NCBI GenBank assembly: GCA_964017235.1
Contig: OZ024928.1
Span: 5,084,001-5,148,000, forward strand
From: Sabellastarte sp. h YS-2021
Lineage: Eukaryota; Annelida; Polychaeta; Sabellida; Sabellidae
Direction of reading: 5' to 3'
Length of the DNA: 64,000 nt
Below, in pieces: positions 30,661-44,124 of the stretch. The position numbers and the translations under genes are program-made. How positions within the stretch are numbered: position 1 is the first letter of the stretch; each line of letters opens with the position of its first letter. Under the pieces are notes generated by a model. It was not told where the DNA came from. It was given only the letters and a program-made list of their open reading frames with translations, and ran no database searches.

Positions 30661-32420
30661 GTGGTGCAATTCATACAGAGCTTTGTAGAATTATTTTTTG
30701 TGAGTCCTGTGATTGTCAGTAACACCAATCTCATCACAGAAAAAACTTACAGTGTAAACACCAACCTAAGTAACACTGTTGTATACATGTCTACTGACAA
30801 CCTTGCTGTAAGTAAAAATCAGAGAAGTAAAGATTTCTGTTACTTGTTTCAAAATCCACAAGAAGTAAACATATACCAGAATAATGGTATATACTCTATT
30901 AATTCTTCAGTTAACAATTACTACAATCATATTAGTGTCAATTGTGATTCGAGTCCTTTCAAAGCAGTGCAACCGGGGTATTATTGCCATTCAAACTACC
31001 TAGTGCAACAAAAGTCATGCCATTAACAATACCAAGGCACAATGGTGTACTCTAGCTTTCACAAACCAATACTTGAATTTAAAAAAGTGTTAACACACAC
31101 TTAGTATTTATTTTGGGCATTGATGGGATTCAAAAATTTTACTATTGGAAATTTGATTTAACCAGAGGCACTGTTAGTATCACTGAATACATTACTATCC
31201 AGGTAGGCCATTTAGACAAAATGTCATGTGATTCAATCTTGGAACCTCTTTGATAGCAATGATGAAATACTGGATCATAAGTTAGTTTTTGATAACTATA
31301 TGCAGGACAATTTCATTAAAAGACCTTTAATGAGCAACCCTCCAGAGAGGGAGAACAGTTCTGTTAGCAAAAATGTTAGTTCTGCCATTGCTCCATCATC
31401 TTCCGTTGTAGTGTCGCCTGTTGACCCTCATCTCAGGGATCTTGTTAACGCTGCAGATTTCAATGACAGTAGTGAAGGGGCTTCTTAGCAAACAATTCCA
31501 CAAATTTTTCGTTTATACGCCCAGATAGGGAACTTAAGGATGAGTAAGTTATAGCTACTTACATGACCTGGCCCACGGTAATTAAGAGCACAAACCTCCC
31601 CAACTACAGGATGGTTAGATTTCAGATCGCGTCTGGTTCAAGTACTGCAGCTTGGGAAAAAAATATCTTCAGGATTATCCAAACAAGAGATTAATACAAT
31701 ATCTCAAATTCAGTTTCCCCCTATCCATACTTGACCCGGTCATGTTAGGCCCACTTGATAAGATTGATTATCCAGACTTTTCCTATTCACAATTCCTTAC
31801 CAGACCAAAACATGACAATATGTGGATGGTCATCTTGAACTTATCCTACCCTGCAGGTGCTTCACTTAATGACGCAGTCACCAAGGACTTATTTGCTGAC
31901 CTAGAGTTCACATTAAGATTTCCAACTGTCAATGACATAATCAAAATAAGTCATCACACCAAAGGTATTGTTGGCAAATATTGATATGGCTAGACCCTTT
32001 ACAAACCTGCGCATTGACTCAGTTGATATTATTAAGTTTGGCATACGGTGGAATGACTCCTGTTACCTGGATCGAATGATAGCTTTCGGGTGGGTTCATG
32101 GCAGTGTAAGTTTTCAGACGATTTCAGACATCATTATCCACATCACAAAGGACCATAATTTTCTCTATCTTGGCTTATTCAGAATGTGTGCGCGTTACCA
32201 GCATAACCACACTTACTAGGAGGTAGTTTCAATTACTATTAGGTAAACTTCTGTACCTGCACAAATGTGTTCACCCCGCCAGGTTATTTATCAATAGAAT
32301 ATTGACCCTCTTAAGGAACAGCAATAATTCTAAGAAAATCAAGCTGACAGAGCTTATTCCAAGATATCCAGTGGTTCTTGACCTCTTCCCCCAACTTTCA
32401 GGAAGAAAATGAAGATTTTA
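30661..32420 (+). pseudogene. Decayed YR retrotransposon, element 4 (Gag/RT relic)
   Basis: Plus-strand fragments align with RT of the other copies in order. SQFLTRPKHDN and MVILNLSYPAGASLNDAV (31780-31880) correspond to the fingers. LANIDMARPF (about 31972-32000) corresponds to the first catalytic Asp region, and FGWVHGSVSFQTISDIIIH to the segment before YxDD. GKLLYLHKCVHPARLFINR (about 32243-32300) corresponds to the thumb. The YxDD box itself is lost in a deletion. Upstream ORFs (30661-31026, 31228-31488) lie where Gag and the linker should be but show no motif I can name. Many stops: an old copy. It lies head to head with element 3. Confidence 0.72.
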
Positions 32421-34219
32421 ACCCTTACATTCTAAAAATAAACTCACTGTTCTTTGATGTCTGCTGGAATAATCTTCACATGCTCCCTCCATAATTCCAA
32501 CCATTTTCTCCTCCGTCATCCGATCCTCCATTTAGTTGGGCTTGGTTGTTTTAGAATCATTCATGCTATACATTAAATATTTTATATACCTTGTACTTAA
32601 CTATATATATTTTCACAAAGGTACAAATAAAACCTGCAAAGCAACTATGCTTCTATTTCCCATTGATCTCTTCATCTGACCTTCACTCATGACCTCTTGA
32701 GGGATATCCGGTGGGTAAAATTTCTTGTTTCCAACTAGATGTTCGTCCTTTGAATGACAAATTAAGGCCACAGAATCATTAGAGCAGTAAGAGCCTCTGA
32801 GAATTAGGAAAATTGGAAATTAGGATGGTCAATCAATCATGCAGAAAACAATTAACCCAGAAAATTAAGGTTGACAACTGACCAAGCAGGCTGTGCTTAC
32901 CACTCCATTCAGTACATTATCTATACCCACATTGAGGACTCTTGGGTCCAGGCCTCTAACTGCTTGTTTTACTGAGATTTCTTTCCCCTGGCACTATGAA
33001 TTTAATTACTTGGTTTTTCACATTTGTGGTGTGGGGACATGTTGAATTTACTGATATTTGATATTGCGTTAGTTTTTAAACATAAATCTGAAATGATGAC
33101 CAAATAATTAATGGGATTAATTAACTTCATGAATAATTACACATAATTATTACATAACTTCTGTGCAATAATCAGATGATAGTTAAAATAATTGTAGACA
33201 TAGTTTCAATATATATGTACAGTTTAAATTGTATAACCAAGTTATCACAGCAATATGTACACAAATTTTTATTTACTTTAACAAGTATATAACCAAAGTC
33301 AACATTGATACACTAATTATGAAAACGTGAACCTGGAAAAACTTCACAAAATGTAGTCTGACATTTGTAATACAGATTTAATTGATTAAAAAGAATCACA
33401 ATTGATAAATCACTTAATGAATTCAGCCATCTAAGGCTGTAAGAGTAAAAAGTAACAACAAAATATTCCTTTGCTTCTCATATATGCAACACTAGCAAAA
33501 TATTCATGAAAATGGTAATTCCCTATCAAAATTAAGGCAGATTTTATAACATGGAAGTTTCTGATCTAGTTAGAAAACCACTTGCACGCATCAAGTAAAT
33601 AATGATTATAATGATATTATATATTCAAAGAATCAACATAGTTTTTATTGGGTTTAATCCTGGCATTTGGCATTGGATATTTGCCAAAACATTATTAATC
33701 ATTTATTTTCAACTGAAAGTCTTTGAGGAAAAAAAGCACAATTTCCTGAACAGAACTTACAAAAAAGGTACAAATGTTTGTTTTCAAAAGAAAACACGGT
33801 AAATTTTGAGAGTGATCTGGATCACCATCTGGATACCCCCAAAAAATCCGGATTTACCCATTTACTTATTATAACGTGCCTTGGCAGATATATCTTGTTT
33901 ATATAGAATTAGAATTTTATTTATTATAGTGACATGCAAATACATTTAACAATAATCAAATAAGACAGTAAACAATTTGCCCAGCCCCAATGGACTTATA
34001 TGTCACTTTTGTAAGTAATACTCCATAATAGTGGTTGCTATAAGAATTATAAATGGACAATATTTTACAGTCTTTGACATACTAAAAGAACAAAATACAG
34101 ATAATAATATCTAATTATTTGCAAGAGTTTAACAATATGCCTACTAGTAAAGGAAAACCCAATATATAACTATGCATGTTTTTCTCAACAAAAGAGTGCA
34201 TAAATCAATATTAATATAA
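32421..34219. other. Non-coding AT-rich DNA
   Basis: No ORF or repeat edge I can support. The first few hundred bases may be the 3' non-coding part of element 4. No recombinase motif was found. Confidence 0.4.
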
Positions 34220-35600
34220 CCTAAAATTTAATCACTTGGCAATAACATTTTGTCTGATCTTCCATGAATCACAAATAAAACTTAGAAGTTCCTTATCATG
34301 TGACTTCAGAATAATACTAAGTTTATCTTCATCCGACATTTTTTGAAAATTTGGAAAATTTTTCTCAGTTATATTATACAAATTATGTATTGGGATCTCA
34401 TATGCACTGCATTTACATAAAAAAGGGGTCTCATTTTCCATGTCACCTGTGTTACAAATTAAACAAATTCTTTCTTCAACATTTAATTTTCTGAAACTTT
34501 CAGTATTTGGATCTTTTTTCAATTGATATCTTCCTGTTTCGATTCTTAGAGGTAAAACGCCTGTTTGAAATTGAGCCAAAAGAGATCTGTCTTGTCGTTT
34601 AAGATGTCTGTAAAGATATCCTTTGGTTTTGAAAGTTGTTTTAAATGTTTTGTAAAGTCTTAGCTTTGCCTTGCTTTCTAGTTCTAACTTCTATTCCTTT
34701 TCTATAATGGTTGTTAATTGTGATTTTACATTTCTAATATATACAGCAACTTTTGAGTCGTAAACTGAGGTTAAATTTAAAATTTTGAATACCTCTCTGA
34801 TATCTTGTGATCAATTAGAATTTGCTTGTCTGCAATCTTGAAGAAAGATCCTTTTTGACAGCCTTGTGTCATCCATTTTAATTAGTCTGTTCCAAAATCA
34901 TAACGTACATAAGTATCTATGGTATCTACTTGGAAACTACCCCATTTCCCCCCACAGGGCTGGAATTGGTGTAAATTTATGCACCCCCAAAAATACCTGA
35001 TGGCCTTATTTTGGACATTGTCACATTGGCTGGCCTTTTTGAATCCCCAAATAGAAGAACAATAATCTAGAATTGTTGCCACCTGTGAATTAAATAAGGA
35101 TGTGTATGTTTTATACCTTGTACTTTTTAAAGTTTTTAACTTTGATATCAATGCACCAAGTGCCCTACTTCCAGAGTCAGCTAGAGTATTAATACAACTA
35201 GTAAAATTTAAATGTTCATCTAAGTAAATACCCAAATATTTATATTCATCTTTATATTCCAGAGAAGTGTCACCGTAATGAAAACTGAAATTTGACCTTT
35301 TCTTTCTAGAACCCCTAAAGTGAACAATATTTGATTTAGTAATATTTATACTAAGCCTCCATTCAATACACCATGCATGCATAAGGTCAAGCAATGTTTG
35401 TAAATCTTTTTCGTTATCAGCTAAAAGAACTAAATCATCTGCGTACAATAGAACACATGCTTTATAACCATTCACATCAATATCTATGCCAGATTCTTTC
35501 AAAACTTTTGCTAAATCATTTATATAAATTGAGAATAAGGTAGGAGAAAGTGTATCTCCTTGTTTAACTCCAGATGTTACTTGATAGAATTGCTTTATAC
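34220..35600 (-). pseudogene. 5'-truncated LINE (non-LTR) reverse transcriptase
   Basis: The minus-strand frame reads SGVKQGDTLSPTLFSIYIND (about 35570-35510), LLYADDLVLLADN (the YADD box, near 35440), INITKSNIVHF, YKYLGIYLDE and VATILDYCSSIWGF, typical of non-LTR retrotransposon RT. A degenerate middle (34580-34880) is followed by a C-terminal frame (34579-34232) with LAQFxTGVLPLRIETGR-type sequence and a small motif CLICNTGDMENETPFLCKC. Upstream of 35600 the match stops abruptly, the usual 5' truncation of target-primed reverse transcription. Family within the LINEs not assigned. Confidence 0.82.
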
Positions 35601-37090
35601 ATTATATAATAATTATTATGATAGTATTATTACTACTACTACTAACTTTGGAAAGGAGATTATGTCATTGAAAGTGTGATCGTTTGAAAATAACTCAAAA
35701 AGTTGTGGACAAATTTTGATGAAATTATCAGGAAATCTCAACAATGACGTCATAGATAATGTGCTTTGGTGGTGATATAGGTAACTGTCTGAATTCAGGC
35801 ATTTTAAAGGAATTTTTTCATGATTGCACTCATCAGCAATAGAGCAAAAGTTTAACTTTACTGACTCTACTTTCTCAGGATAACTATTTCATATATTTTT
35901 ACATAAATCTGCGACACTCTAAAGCCTACCAAAGTACATTACATATGCCTTTTCAGGTATTTGTATGAAATCAATAGAATCCACATTCTCCAGGTACTCT
36001 GGAGGTTGCTTATTATTTAATGTACACTAACCAGAGACAAGAGTTGTAGACATGAGGAAGAAGTCATGTGAAAAGCAAATAAGTACAGATACAACCACAG
36101 AGAAAGGTGTGACCTAGGCATTAAGACCAATATGTAAGAATTATAAATTATTTTTAGGACAAATTCCATGCTTTGTCATTTTCCACATTTTTTTTAACAG
36201 TATCAATCATGGAAGCATCCAAGTTAAAAATGGCACGTTGAATAATAAAGCCTGAAAGTGGACCTATGGTAAAACTAATTTGATATCATGAAAATAAAAC
36301 GGAAAATAACCATCACTCAAGAACATTTTCAAGAGTCTTTGCCTTTATCTTGCAGATATTGATAAAGAATAAAATAATGTAAGTTTTCACATTTACACCT
36401 AATAAACACAAGATTAGCTGAGGTAAGCCAAACTTCTTACAAGTCCTGATTTCAAGATTTCAGATGTTACAAACACTATTTTAAAATAATAAAATACTCA
36501 ATATAATACCAGATATGAGTATACAAACAGGTTGTAAAATATATATGCAAGTAATGGAAATTAGGCGTTATAGATACATTTGATATTTTAAATAATAAGA
36601 AAACGTTCTGACCAATTCCTGTATTGTGGCGACTACAATGAGATGGAAAAGAATGAAGAAAAAACATGCTTCCTATATATTTCAATGACAAAGGATATAA
36701 TGCCACATGTGTGTAGTCCAACCACCTATCATAAAGCTCAGGAACATACATACTGTGATAGTAGACTCCTGTACCAAATATTAAAGCTTAAAAGCTTTTT
36801 GAGCAAGCATTTCATTGCTAAGCACTCATGATGGGTCTTTTCAGTCCAAAATCTGCAAAGGTTTATCTTTCTTGTTAAAGCTCAAGCTTATGATTTTATA
36901 ATAAATCTTATCCACTCTTCTGTCAGAAAGGAGCTGGGTGATATTGTTCCAACAAATATTAGTAATAAAAGCAGTTATCGGTTATTGATTACTAGAATGA
37001 AACTGAAAGGAACAAAAGAGAGTTATCTGTTTAGTTTATGTTATGCGTTAAAGTTATGGTCTTTGTGGCCTCTAAGATATATGGATCATT
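35601..37090. other. Non-coding DNA downstream of NLR-like gene 1
   Basis: AT-rich. It probably contains the 3' untranslated region and flank of the minus-strand gene to the right. No other coding exon is supported. Confidence 0.4.
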
Positions 37091-40000
37091 TCAGGCTTTA
37101 TTGTTGAATCTCTGGCTTAAATCTTGCTCATACGTAAGGGGCATTTTGTCTTTTTTATCATAGAACTGCACCAATCTCTCATCTTGTGGTCTGCTTATTT
37201 CCACATTCTCCAGATGACTCAGGAAAGGACGCACACTTTGTAGCACCTCATTTGTTATGTTTGTATCAGACTTCTTTACCAAAAGCCACAGAGATTTCAC
37301 TTGAGTCAGCATTTTCAGCCCCTCCTCTATCAAATGGGCTGTATCATCTTCTGTTGTTATCATTCCCACACCACATTCCTTGAGTGTACTTTTGTTAGCC
37401 TGCAGAACACAACATATTGTTCTCACTTCCACTCTGGAGAGTAAGTAGACATCATCCCACAAGGTGAAGTGCTCTAAGTGTGACCATAATGATTGGTTGG
37501 TCTCTAGACATGTGACCAGAGCCGGAAATAGGTTAACATAGACTAACTTCAAGTAGGTCAGATTCGACTGTTGTAACAGAGCTTGTACATGCAAACAAGG
37601 TAAACATAAAGGAAGAGGTTGGGCTGGTTGGGACAGTCTGACCAAAATGAGAGAGGTATTGAGCTCCCTGTTTGACTCCTGATTGCTAGACACTGCCCAG
37701 TAATAATTTGTTACAATATCTAACTCTCTGAGGTGTGGGAAAGTCTGCAATAGTCCAGATACATCTACATAGGCAGATGTAAGCCATTTCTGACCCACTT
37801 TCACAGATTGTACTCCAGGTATAGAGACAACACCAAGAAGCCCTGATTGTAACTGATCTAGTAGCAGTGTTGTAACAGAGGTTAGGGGGGCAATTTTGTT
37901 TGATGACTCTGTGACAGAGGAAACCAGTGGCTGATCTAACTTGCGTTTCATACTCTGTTTACTGGTTACTGGAGATTGTCTTACTTCAGCTACTGTACAG
38001 GACACATCTCTTCTCTGTAAAGTGTACTCGGTACTTCCCACATTGGTTACTAGGGATTGACTCATGTTGTAAAACCTTGCCAATAACTGAATTGCTAAAT
38101 CCTTGTCAAGCAGCCCATTGAGTGTAGTTTGACATTTTTGGTAAAAGGTTATATGTTTTACGGACTCTGCATTTCTGCCATGATAAAGCGCAAATAATTC
38201 ACTTTTCTTCACGTCTCTGATGCCACTGTTTAGAAGGTAGTTTCTTAGCTCACTAAATCCATTCAGAGACTCTACATCTACATCAGACAAATCTCCGGAA
38301 TTGTGAGTTATAAACAAAGCAGCCTCATAATAAATGTCAATCAACCCTTCATCTTCACTCCTTATAATACAAAATTGATTGACAGCTCTATCTAACAGTG
38401 ATTTCAGAAACTTAGCTGACAGACCACAGGTAAACTCCACAGTTTTTACCAGCTTGAAGTTACGGATCACATGAGCCAGACACTGGCCTTTCCTGTCCTC
38501 ACTGTGCAATAACTCATGGAAAAGCGGTTCTCTGGTACCGTCACAAGACAAATACAGAGCTGCAAGGTATTCTTGGAATTGTTTATGTATAAGAGAAAAG
38601 ACTTCTTCATTGCCAGATTTTCCAACTGTAAAAAGACCACTACTCTTGATTTCATGCATGTCCAAATGAGAATCAACAACTTGAGATTCTGTAAATTGAT
38701 ATTTACTTTGAGTGCTTGTAAGGTCCATATAACATAGTTTACCTATGGCATCCAGCCATCTTTTCATGTGTGCTGGTACTTTGCTGTCTCTATCCAGAGG
38801 ACTTTTCTCAAAGCTTATATCAAGATTATCATTTGACAAACATCTTTTGATTATTACATATAAAAATGCATTAAACAACTCTGTGGTTGATTTTGGCATC
38901 TGCAGGTTGTGACCCTTTGAGATGTTTTCATTGAACAAAGTACAAAGCAGAGCAACAAAAAGAGGTACATGCAAAAACGATTGGTTAGGAATCTTGTCCT
39001 GATAACTTTTCTGAATGGATTTCCACTCTGCTTCCGAGGACACTGCCAGGGCTTTCTTTATGTACATTTCAGCTGATTTTTCATCAGTTCCCAGCAGCTG
39101 AATCCTAACTCTTGGAAGTTCAGTGAGTGAATTCAAGCACTTTGCCTCTGGTCGGGCTGTAAGTAAGACTGTTGAGCTAGAGAAGAGTTTACCAGTGATC
39201 AGTTGGTGCAGTTCATCTGTGATGTCATTCTCATCAGCGCCATCAAGGATAAACAGGATGTCTTTCGCATGAGTTGATAAGCACTGAAAACCCCCAGTAA
39301 TCTGGACAGGTAAAAGCTTCAAAGCAGAGAGGATATTCAGTAATGAACCACCCCCAACATGTCTTACAGGAATAATAAAGATTAATTTGTACTTTTCTGG
39401 TAAGCAGCCTTTCCCTTTGGCCCACCTTAAAGCAAGTCTGTGAGCCACGGTTGTCTTTCCTACCCCCGGATCCCCTATTAGAATTATGAGGTTATCTTGG
39501 AAATTGGTTATTTGACTTTCAAAGCTGCCTGAAATTTGAAACACTTCTTCTAAACTGCAGATAGACATATCTTTGTATTTTGCCTTATCAGGGTCGAGCT
39601 TCTGGTTGAATGTCATCATGGCCTTGTTCTCCTTTGAATCAGTATCAATCTCCACAGCTTCAAATAGAGGAGTCATAAACAGACTATCTTGTCCGCTCAT
39701 ATCATCAAGAGGTACACTGTATCCCTCGCCTGGAAAGGGCTTTGTTCTTCCTAATGTTTCAATATAGCACTTCTCGAGGTGGAGTTTGATTTCTGTTATA
39801 AAAAAGATATTTTAAATTGTACAGGGAGAGACTCTGAATTAGTAAATTATATTTACATATTGTATAAGGCTTATTTACTGAGTTCTAATAAAGTCAATTG
39901 AAATAAGTTTGCTTACAGAAGATTTTATGTCCCAATATGTATAACATAAAATGGCAAAAATATATTCTTTCTTATATTTAGGTTACACAGGACAGCTACC

Positions 40001-40670
40001 TTCCACTATGCAAGATTGGTTTATTTTGTAAACTTTCAAACAAGAAACTACAAAATAAATTAAATTATATCAATATTTGTTGGTATAACTGTTGCTACAA
40101 TTAGTTAACAATAACTGATTTTGCAATGAGCAAAACAATTTAACTGACATAACATTGGCACTCAGGCAAAATGGATAAGGTTAAGGTTGTTTCCAAAATC
40201 TTGGGCAACAAATGCATACTATTTTCTACTACCTGTTGCTATATTATGTGCCCAATATGTTCAAAGACCAATCATAATAAAAATCCAAATCAAATTGCAT
40301 ATATGTTCAATTTAATACTATATTTACCATCAATATCCTCGAGAGTCCATTCACCAGAGTCAATCTTTTTAATTCCATTTTGTATCACCTGGTATATTAG
40401 TGATTGAAGTTGATTCAGGACAACCATAAATCCAGAAACAGGTACCTCCTTTTTCATGATCATGTCAAACAATATCTTTGTTGCACTAATTTCCCCTTTA
40501 GTGTTTTTGCTTGCTTCCAAATTTTGTTTTTGCTCCAGTGTGATAACACGTGTTTCAAACAGTTTCTCCAAGATTTTACTTAGTTTTAAGTTTTCTGCTA
40601 GTTGTTCATAATCTTTCCTGATTACTCTTCGCACTTTGTCCTCATAGGAGTCTTCTGATGGCAATGCCAT
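37091..40670 (-). CDS. CARD-NACHT-LRR-like receptor, gene 1
   Basis: Two coding exons, 40670-40328 and 39792-37091, joined by a 535-bp phase-1 intron (donor GATG|gtaaat, acceptor ttataacag), encode 1,014 residues. Residues 1-105 form a death-fold domain best read as a CARD (VRRVIRKDYEQLAENL, ILEKLFETRVITLEQK, SGFMVVLNQL). A NACHT NTPase follows: Walker A GDPGVGKTT at about 221-229, Walker B ILFILDGADEND at about 293-304, and the sensor-like TVLLTARPEAK. A helical region follows (HKQFQEYLAALYLS), and from about 775 a weakly leucine-rich C-terminus (LTYLKLVYVNLF, LEHFTLWDD). No signal peptide or membrane segment, so cytosolic. By family knowledge such proteins oligomerise on sensing infection or stress signals and recruit CARD partners; the ligand is unknown. 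No stops or frame breaks: likely functional. It has the same structure as gene 2, 11 kb away. Confidence 0.88.
37097..37102 (-). terminator. AATAAA hexamer overlapping the end of NLR-like gene 1
   Basis: On the minus strand the last codons, AAC AAT AAA GCC TGA, contain AATAAA five bases before the stop. A polyadenylation signal here would leave almost no 3' untranslated region, so a downstream signal may be used instead; functional use is uncertain. Confidence 0.25.
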
Positions 40671-42375
40671 ACTTAATCTTAAGGTTCTAAATATGGATAA
40701 AATAACATTGCATCAATAACGTATATTCCAATACAAATATGTATTAGAAAACAAAATTAACTTTTGCAAAAAATAATAATACCAATGATGGAAAAAGACA
40801 CATTATTTTATCCTTCAGATAACTTTTGGATATTGTTGGCCAGATGTTATCTAAAGATCAAATTCACTTTTTAATCATATTGGATTTTATGAAATGAAAT
40901 TGCCATAGAAATAAACACAAAATATGTCACCACATATGCAGCATGATTTAGTTGTTCTATCTTTGCATTGCAAATACATTGCATTTAGCACAAGGAGGTT
41001 GTTTCTAGTTATTTTTTTTTCAAATTAATGACAATTGATTTTAGCTTACTTCGGCATATTCTTAAATTTTGAAAGCAATTAACCATTTTACCTGTTTCCA
41101 AATGATATTACACTACAACACAAACTTCCTCGATGAAATATATAAAGAAATATAAGAAATGAAGGTAACACTATAATATATCTACGCAGTACAAGCATTA
41201 TAAGATTTTCATGAGTCATATATTTTATATATGTCTAATGAGGGTTGTTATAATTTATTATCTAGCTTTTTGTCTGAATTATAAGCAAAATAAATTAATT
41301 CTTAAAAAGTACAAAATCTTAATGTGACAAAAACAATAAAAGCCTTGTACAATTTAATTATTATATCCACAAAAATTGGATTCATTGTATTTGTAAAAGC
41401 AACCCCTTCAAAATACTTTATGTCATACATATGCAACGCAGTTATGTAGCAGTTCTGAAATATAATATTTTCCCTTCAAATAACTTCCTTGTCAGGTTAT
41501 TTATATTGTATTTCTAGATTATCCTTTTTAAGCCACTGTTTTAACTGAAGCTTATGTCATTTCCTACAAGATAAATTAAGCGAATATATCCTGTAATCAA
41601 ATATAGAATAATATGAAACACTTGCTAACATAATACTTGGTAAGTTGCCAGTGAAATCCCTTGCTATAAACTTGTCACAAAAGCAAATAGAATGATCAAT
41701 GTTCGGTAACCATATCTTGGTAAATTACACTTTGTTAAATAGATCTTGGAATGATTCTCTGACTGTTCCAAAGTTGTTTTCTGTTTCGTGAAATGTAGAC
41801 CATGGATATTATGATCACAATAAATGTGCCAAAGGTCCATGCTAACTATATTGGTAAACAAATTATCTGTATTGAAAAAATCACTTATGGAGAGGGGATT
41901 ATAGTCAGAAAGGAAACTGAAAGTATTATTGCAGAAACTTTTAATAATGTGTAAAATATTTATTAGGTTTTCAAAATTAGTTTTTGACTGGACAACTTCA
42001 AATATTTATTACATTTACGTTTGTTTGTCTGTTTATTTGTTTGTTTGTCTGTGAGTTTGTAATAATTGCATTTTTGTATCAGGATGGTGGGGGTAAAGTG
42101 ATACTTTACTTATTACTTTTTGGGGGGAGGTGTCACTTCAGGTGTAGCTATATTTTGGGGGGCTTTGGACAGTGACACTTAATTTTTTTATTAGGTTTTT
42201 TTTTTTTTTTTTTTTTTTGGGGGGGGGGGGGATTGTGTGTGTGTTGGAATTATATTTTTGGGTGTTAAACATTCACTCATTCATTCACACAATTTTTTTC
42301 GAATATTTGGTGGAAGTGGAAGTGTTGGATGGTGTGCTCTTATTGTTTTGGGGCAACAACAAGTAGCTCAATAAA
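40671..42375. other. Upstream flank of NLR-like gene 1 and low-complexity DNA
   Basis: A possible non-coding first exon may precede the gene: tatttag, an acceptor-like site, lies about 23 nt upstream of the ATG. The rest is AT-rich, with (TTTG)n-like sequence near 42018-42058 and a T23-G12 homopolymer pair near 42196-42231. No coding exon. Confidence 0.4.
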
Positions 42376-43740
42376 TTATTGTGGGGGATTTGGGTGGCCG
42401 CTAAAATGGCTGGTCAGTGTGATTTGATGCAGGCTGATCTGCTTATTTGGACTGACTCTGCTGGCTGGACTGGCTGAGGGGTCTTGACTGTTCTTGATGA
42501 GTGGAAGATGGCACTGGTGATGGTGCTTGTTGAAGTTGTGAGGGTGAAAATGGTTGTGTTGTGTCAATCTGCTGGTACTCTAGTACACTTGGTATCCCAC
42601 CATAGATGCTTGACAATCCAGAAGTGTTGTGTTGACTCCTCTTGTTGACCAGATGCAACGGAAGGCGGGTTAACTGTCTTTGATGGACTCCAAGTGAACA
42701 TCAGTTGTCTGGAAGTTAATGGTCTCAGGCTGCTGGTCATCTACAACTAGAAAAGATGCTGGCTGTGCCTACACTGATGAAGGCCTTGATGGTTGCTGTA
42801 CCTTGGCAGTCACTGCAGCAGGCTGCGTTGCGGCTATCTGAGAAGTTTGCACAACTGTTGTGGAAACTGGTTGAGTATTCGGTATGGTGAGTACATATTC
42901 ACATCCTACTGTGGCCTGTATTGCTTCTGCAAGTTGAAATGTGGTGACCTGTGGACTTGTTGTGACCTGTCTCTTTGGTTCTTTGGTCTTGTACTGTATT
43001 TCACTGAAAAGTTGCACTGTTCCATTCCTGAAGGTCAACAAGTTTTGCTCCTCCAGGTGTTCAATTTTAGAGTGAAGATAGTTTCAGAATGACTATATTG
43101 GACTTGTGGAGTACTGACGTACACCCAAAAAACTGGGGATCATCTACCTCATCTGCTGGAACTAACCTAAACCTGGATCTGCAGCAGTGGTGGTGGCGAC
43201 AGCAGCTGGTCATCATGAAGGGCTTGTGGATGATGGTTCATGAGTAACATCTGATTCCATGCTGATTTCTATCTCAGATCCAGTCTCTTGTGAAGTGTCC
43301 GTTACTGAAGCTATGGCAGCTGCTTATCAAAGTGTGCACTGGTACCTTGAACACAGAAGACTTAGAAATTCCCTTCCTTCGGATGTAACCTCATAGAAAA
43401 CTGAAACTGCTCTTCAATCAGGTCTGTCTTTTGGTGCTCTTTTCAGCAACTTGTCCTAACTTTGTCTGAATGAGCTTGCCATATCTGGTAAATGAGTCTC
43501 GAACCACTTCTTAACAGTATTGACAGATAAGTTCCTGGAAGCTGCTAGTCTTTCCCAGGGCAACTCTTTCTTGTGCTTGTCTTTGAACTTGTCATGTGTC
43601 TTGTCGTAAAGTTCCTTATGCTGTTCAGTAAACTCCACAATGGCTTTTTTATCAGAATCACTCAGGAAAATGGACTTAATTTGCCCCTTCTTCTGTCTGG
43701 ATTGAGTTGATTCTACATCAGTAACTGTGTCTGTTTGTTG
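42376..43740 (-). pseudogene. MADF-domain protein relic (Harbinger-type partner)
   Basis: The minus-strand remains read in order as a MADF-type DNA-binding domain (VEFTEQHKELYDKTHDKFKD, then ELPWERLAASRNLSVNTV and KKWFETHLP, 43640-43480), a short spacer with stops, a middle part HLEEQNLLTFRNGTVQLFSE (about 43070-43000), a Q/T-rich stretch, and a Gln/Ser-rich tail near 42600-42440. Internal TAG/TGA codons break the frame at least three times. Similar proteins accompany HARBI1-like nucleases in Harbinger transposons, and the tail resembles the minus-strand relic at 4.8-5.0 kb. No nuclease ORF is seen next to this copy. Confidence 0.65.
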
Positions 43741-44124
43741 TCACTTTTCTGTCTTTTTATGGCTGTCTTCCATCCTCTCGCTATATATCCTCTCTCTGTC
43801 CCTCTCCTCCTGCTCTTGTCTCTCCCTCTCCTCTCCTTTCTCTCCCTTCTTCTTTTCTCTAGAATCATAGACAATTCCGCCCTTTACCAAATCGGCCCCT
43901 GTCAAATTGCCCCCAGAATAAAGTATCCAAGTCAAATCCGCCCCTTTGGAAGTAATACCCTAGTCAAATCGGCCCCTGGTAAATATTAACCTGGTCAAAT
44001 CTGCCCCTTGATGTTAAATGCATAAAAATATTAGATGCATGTGTATACATTCAGGAACAACAATGTTAATCAATCAAACTTAATTATATATCACCCAAAT
44101 ATTAATGAATTAAAACCAATTGTT

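Noticed and set aside
42190-42235. Poly-T/poly-G tract as a functional site
   Set aside because: Simple low complexity, prone to assembly error; no flanking element structure.
42443-43100. A glutamine-rich host transcription factor
   Set aside because: Stops in frame and the adjoining MADF-like piece with frame breaks point to a dead transposon partner gene instead.
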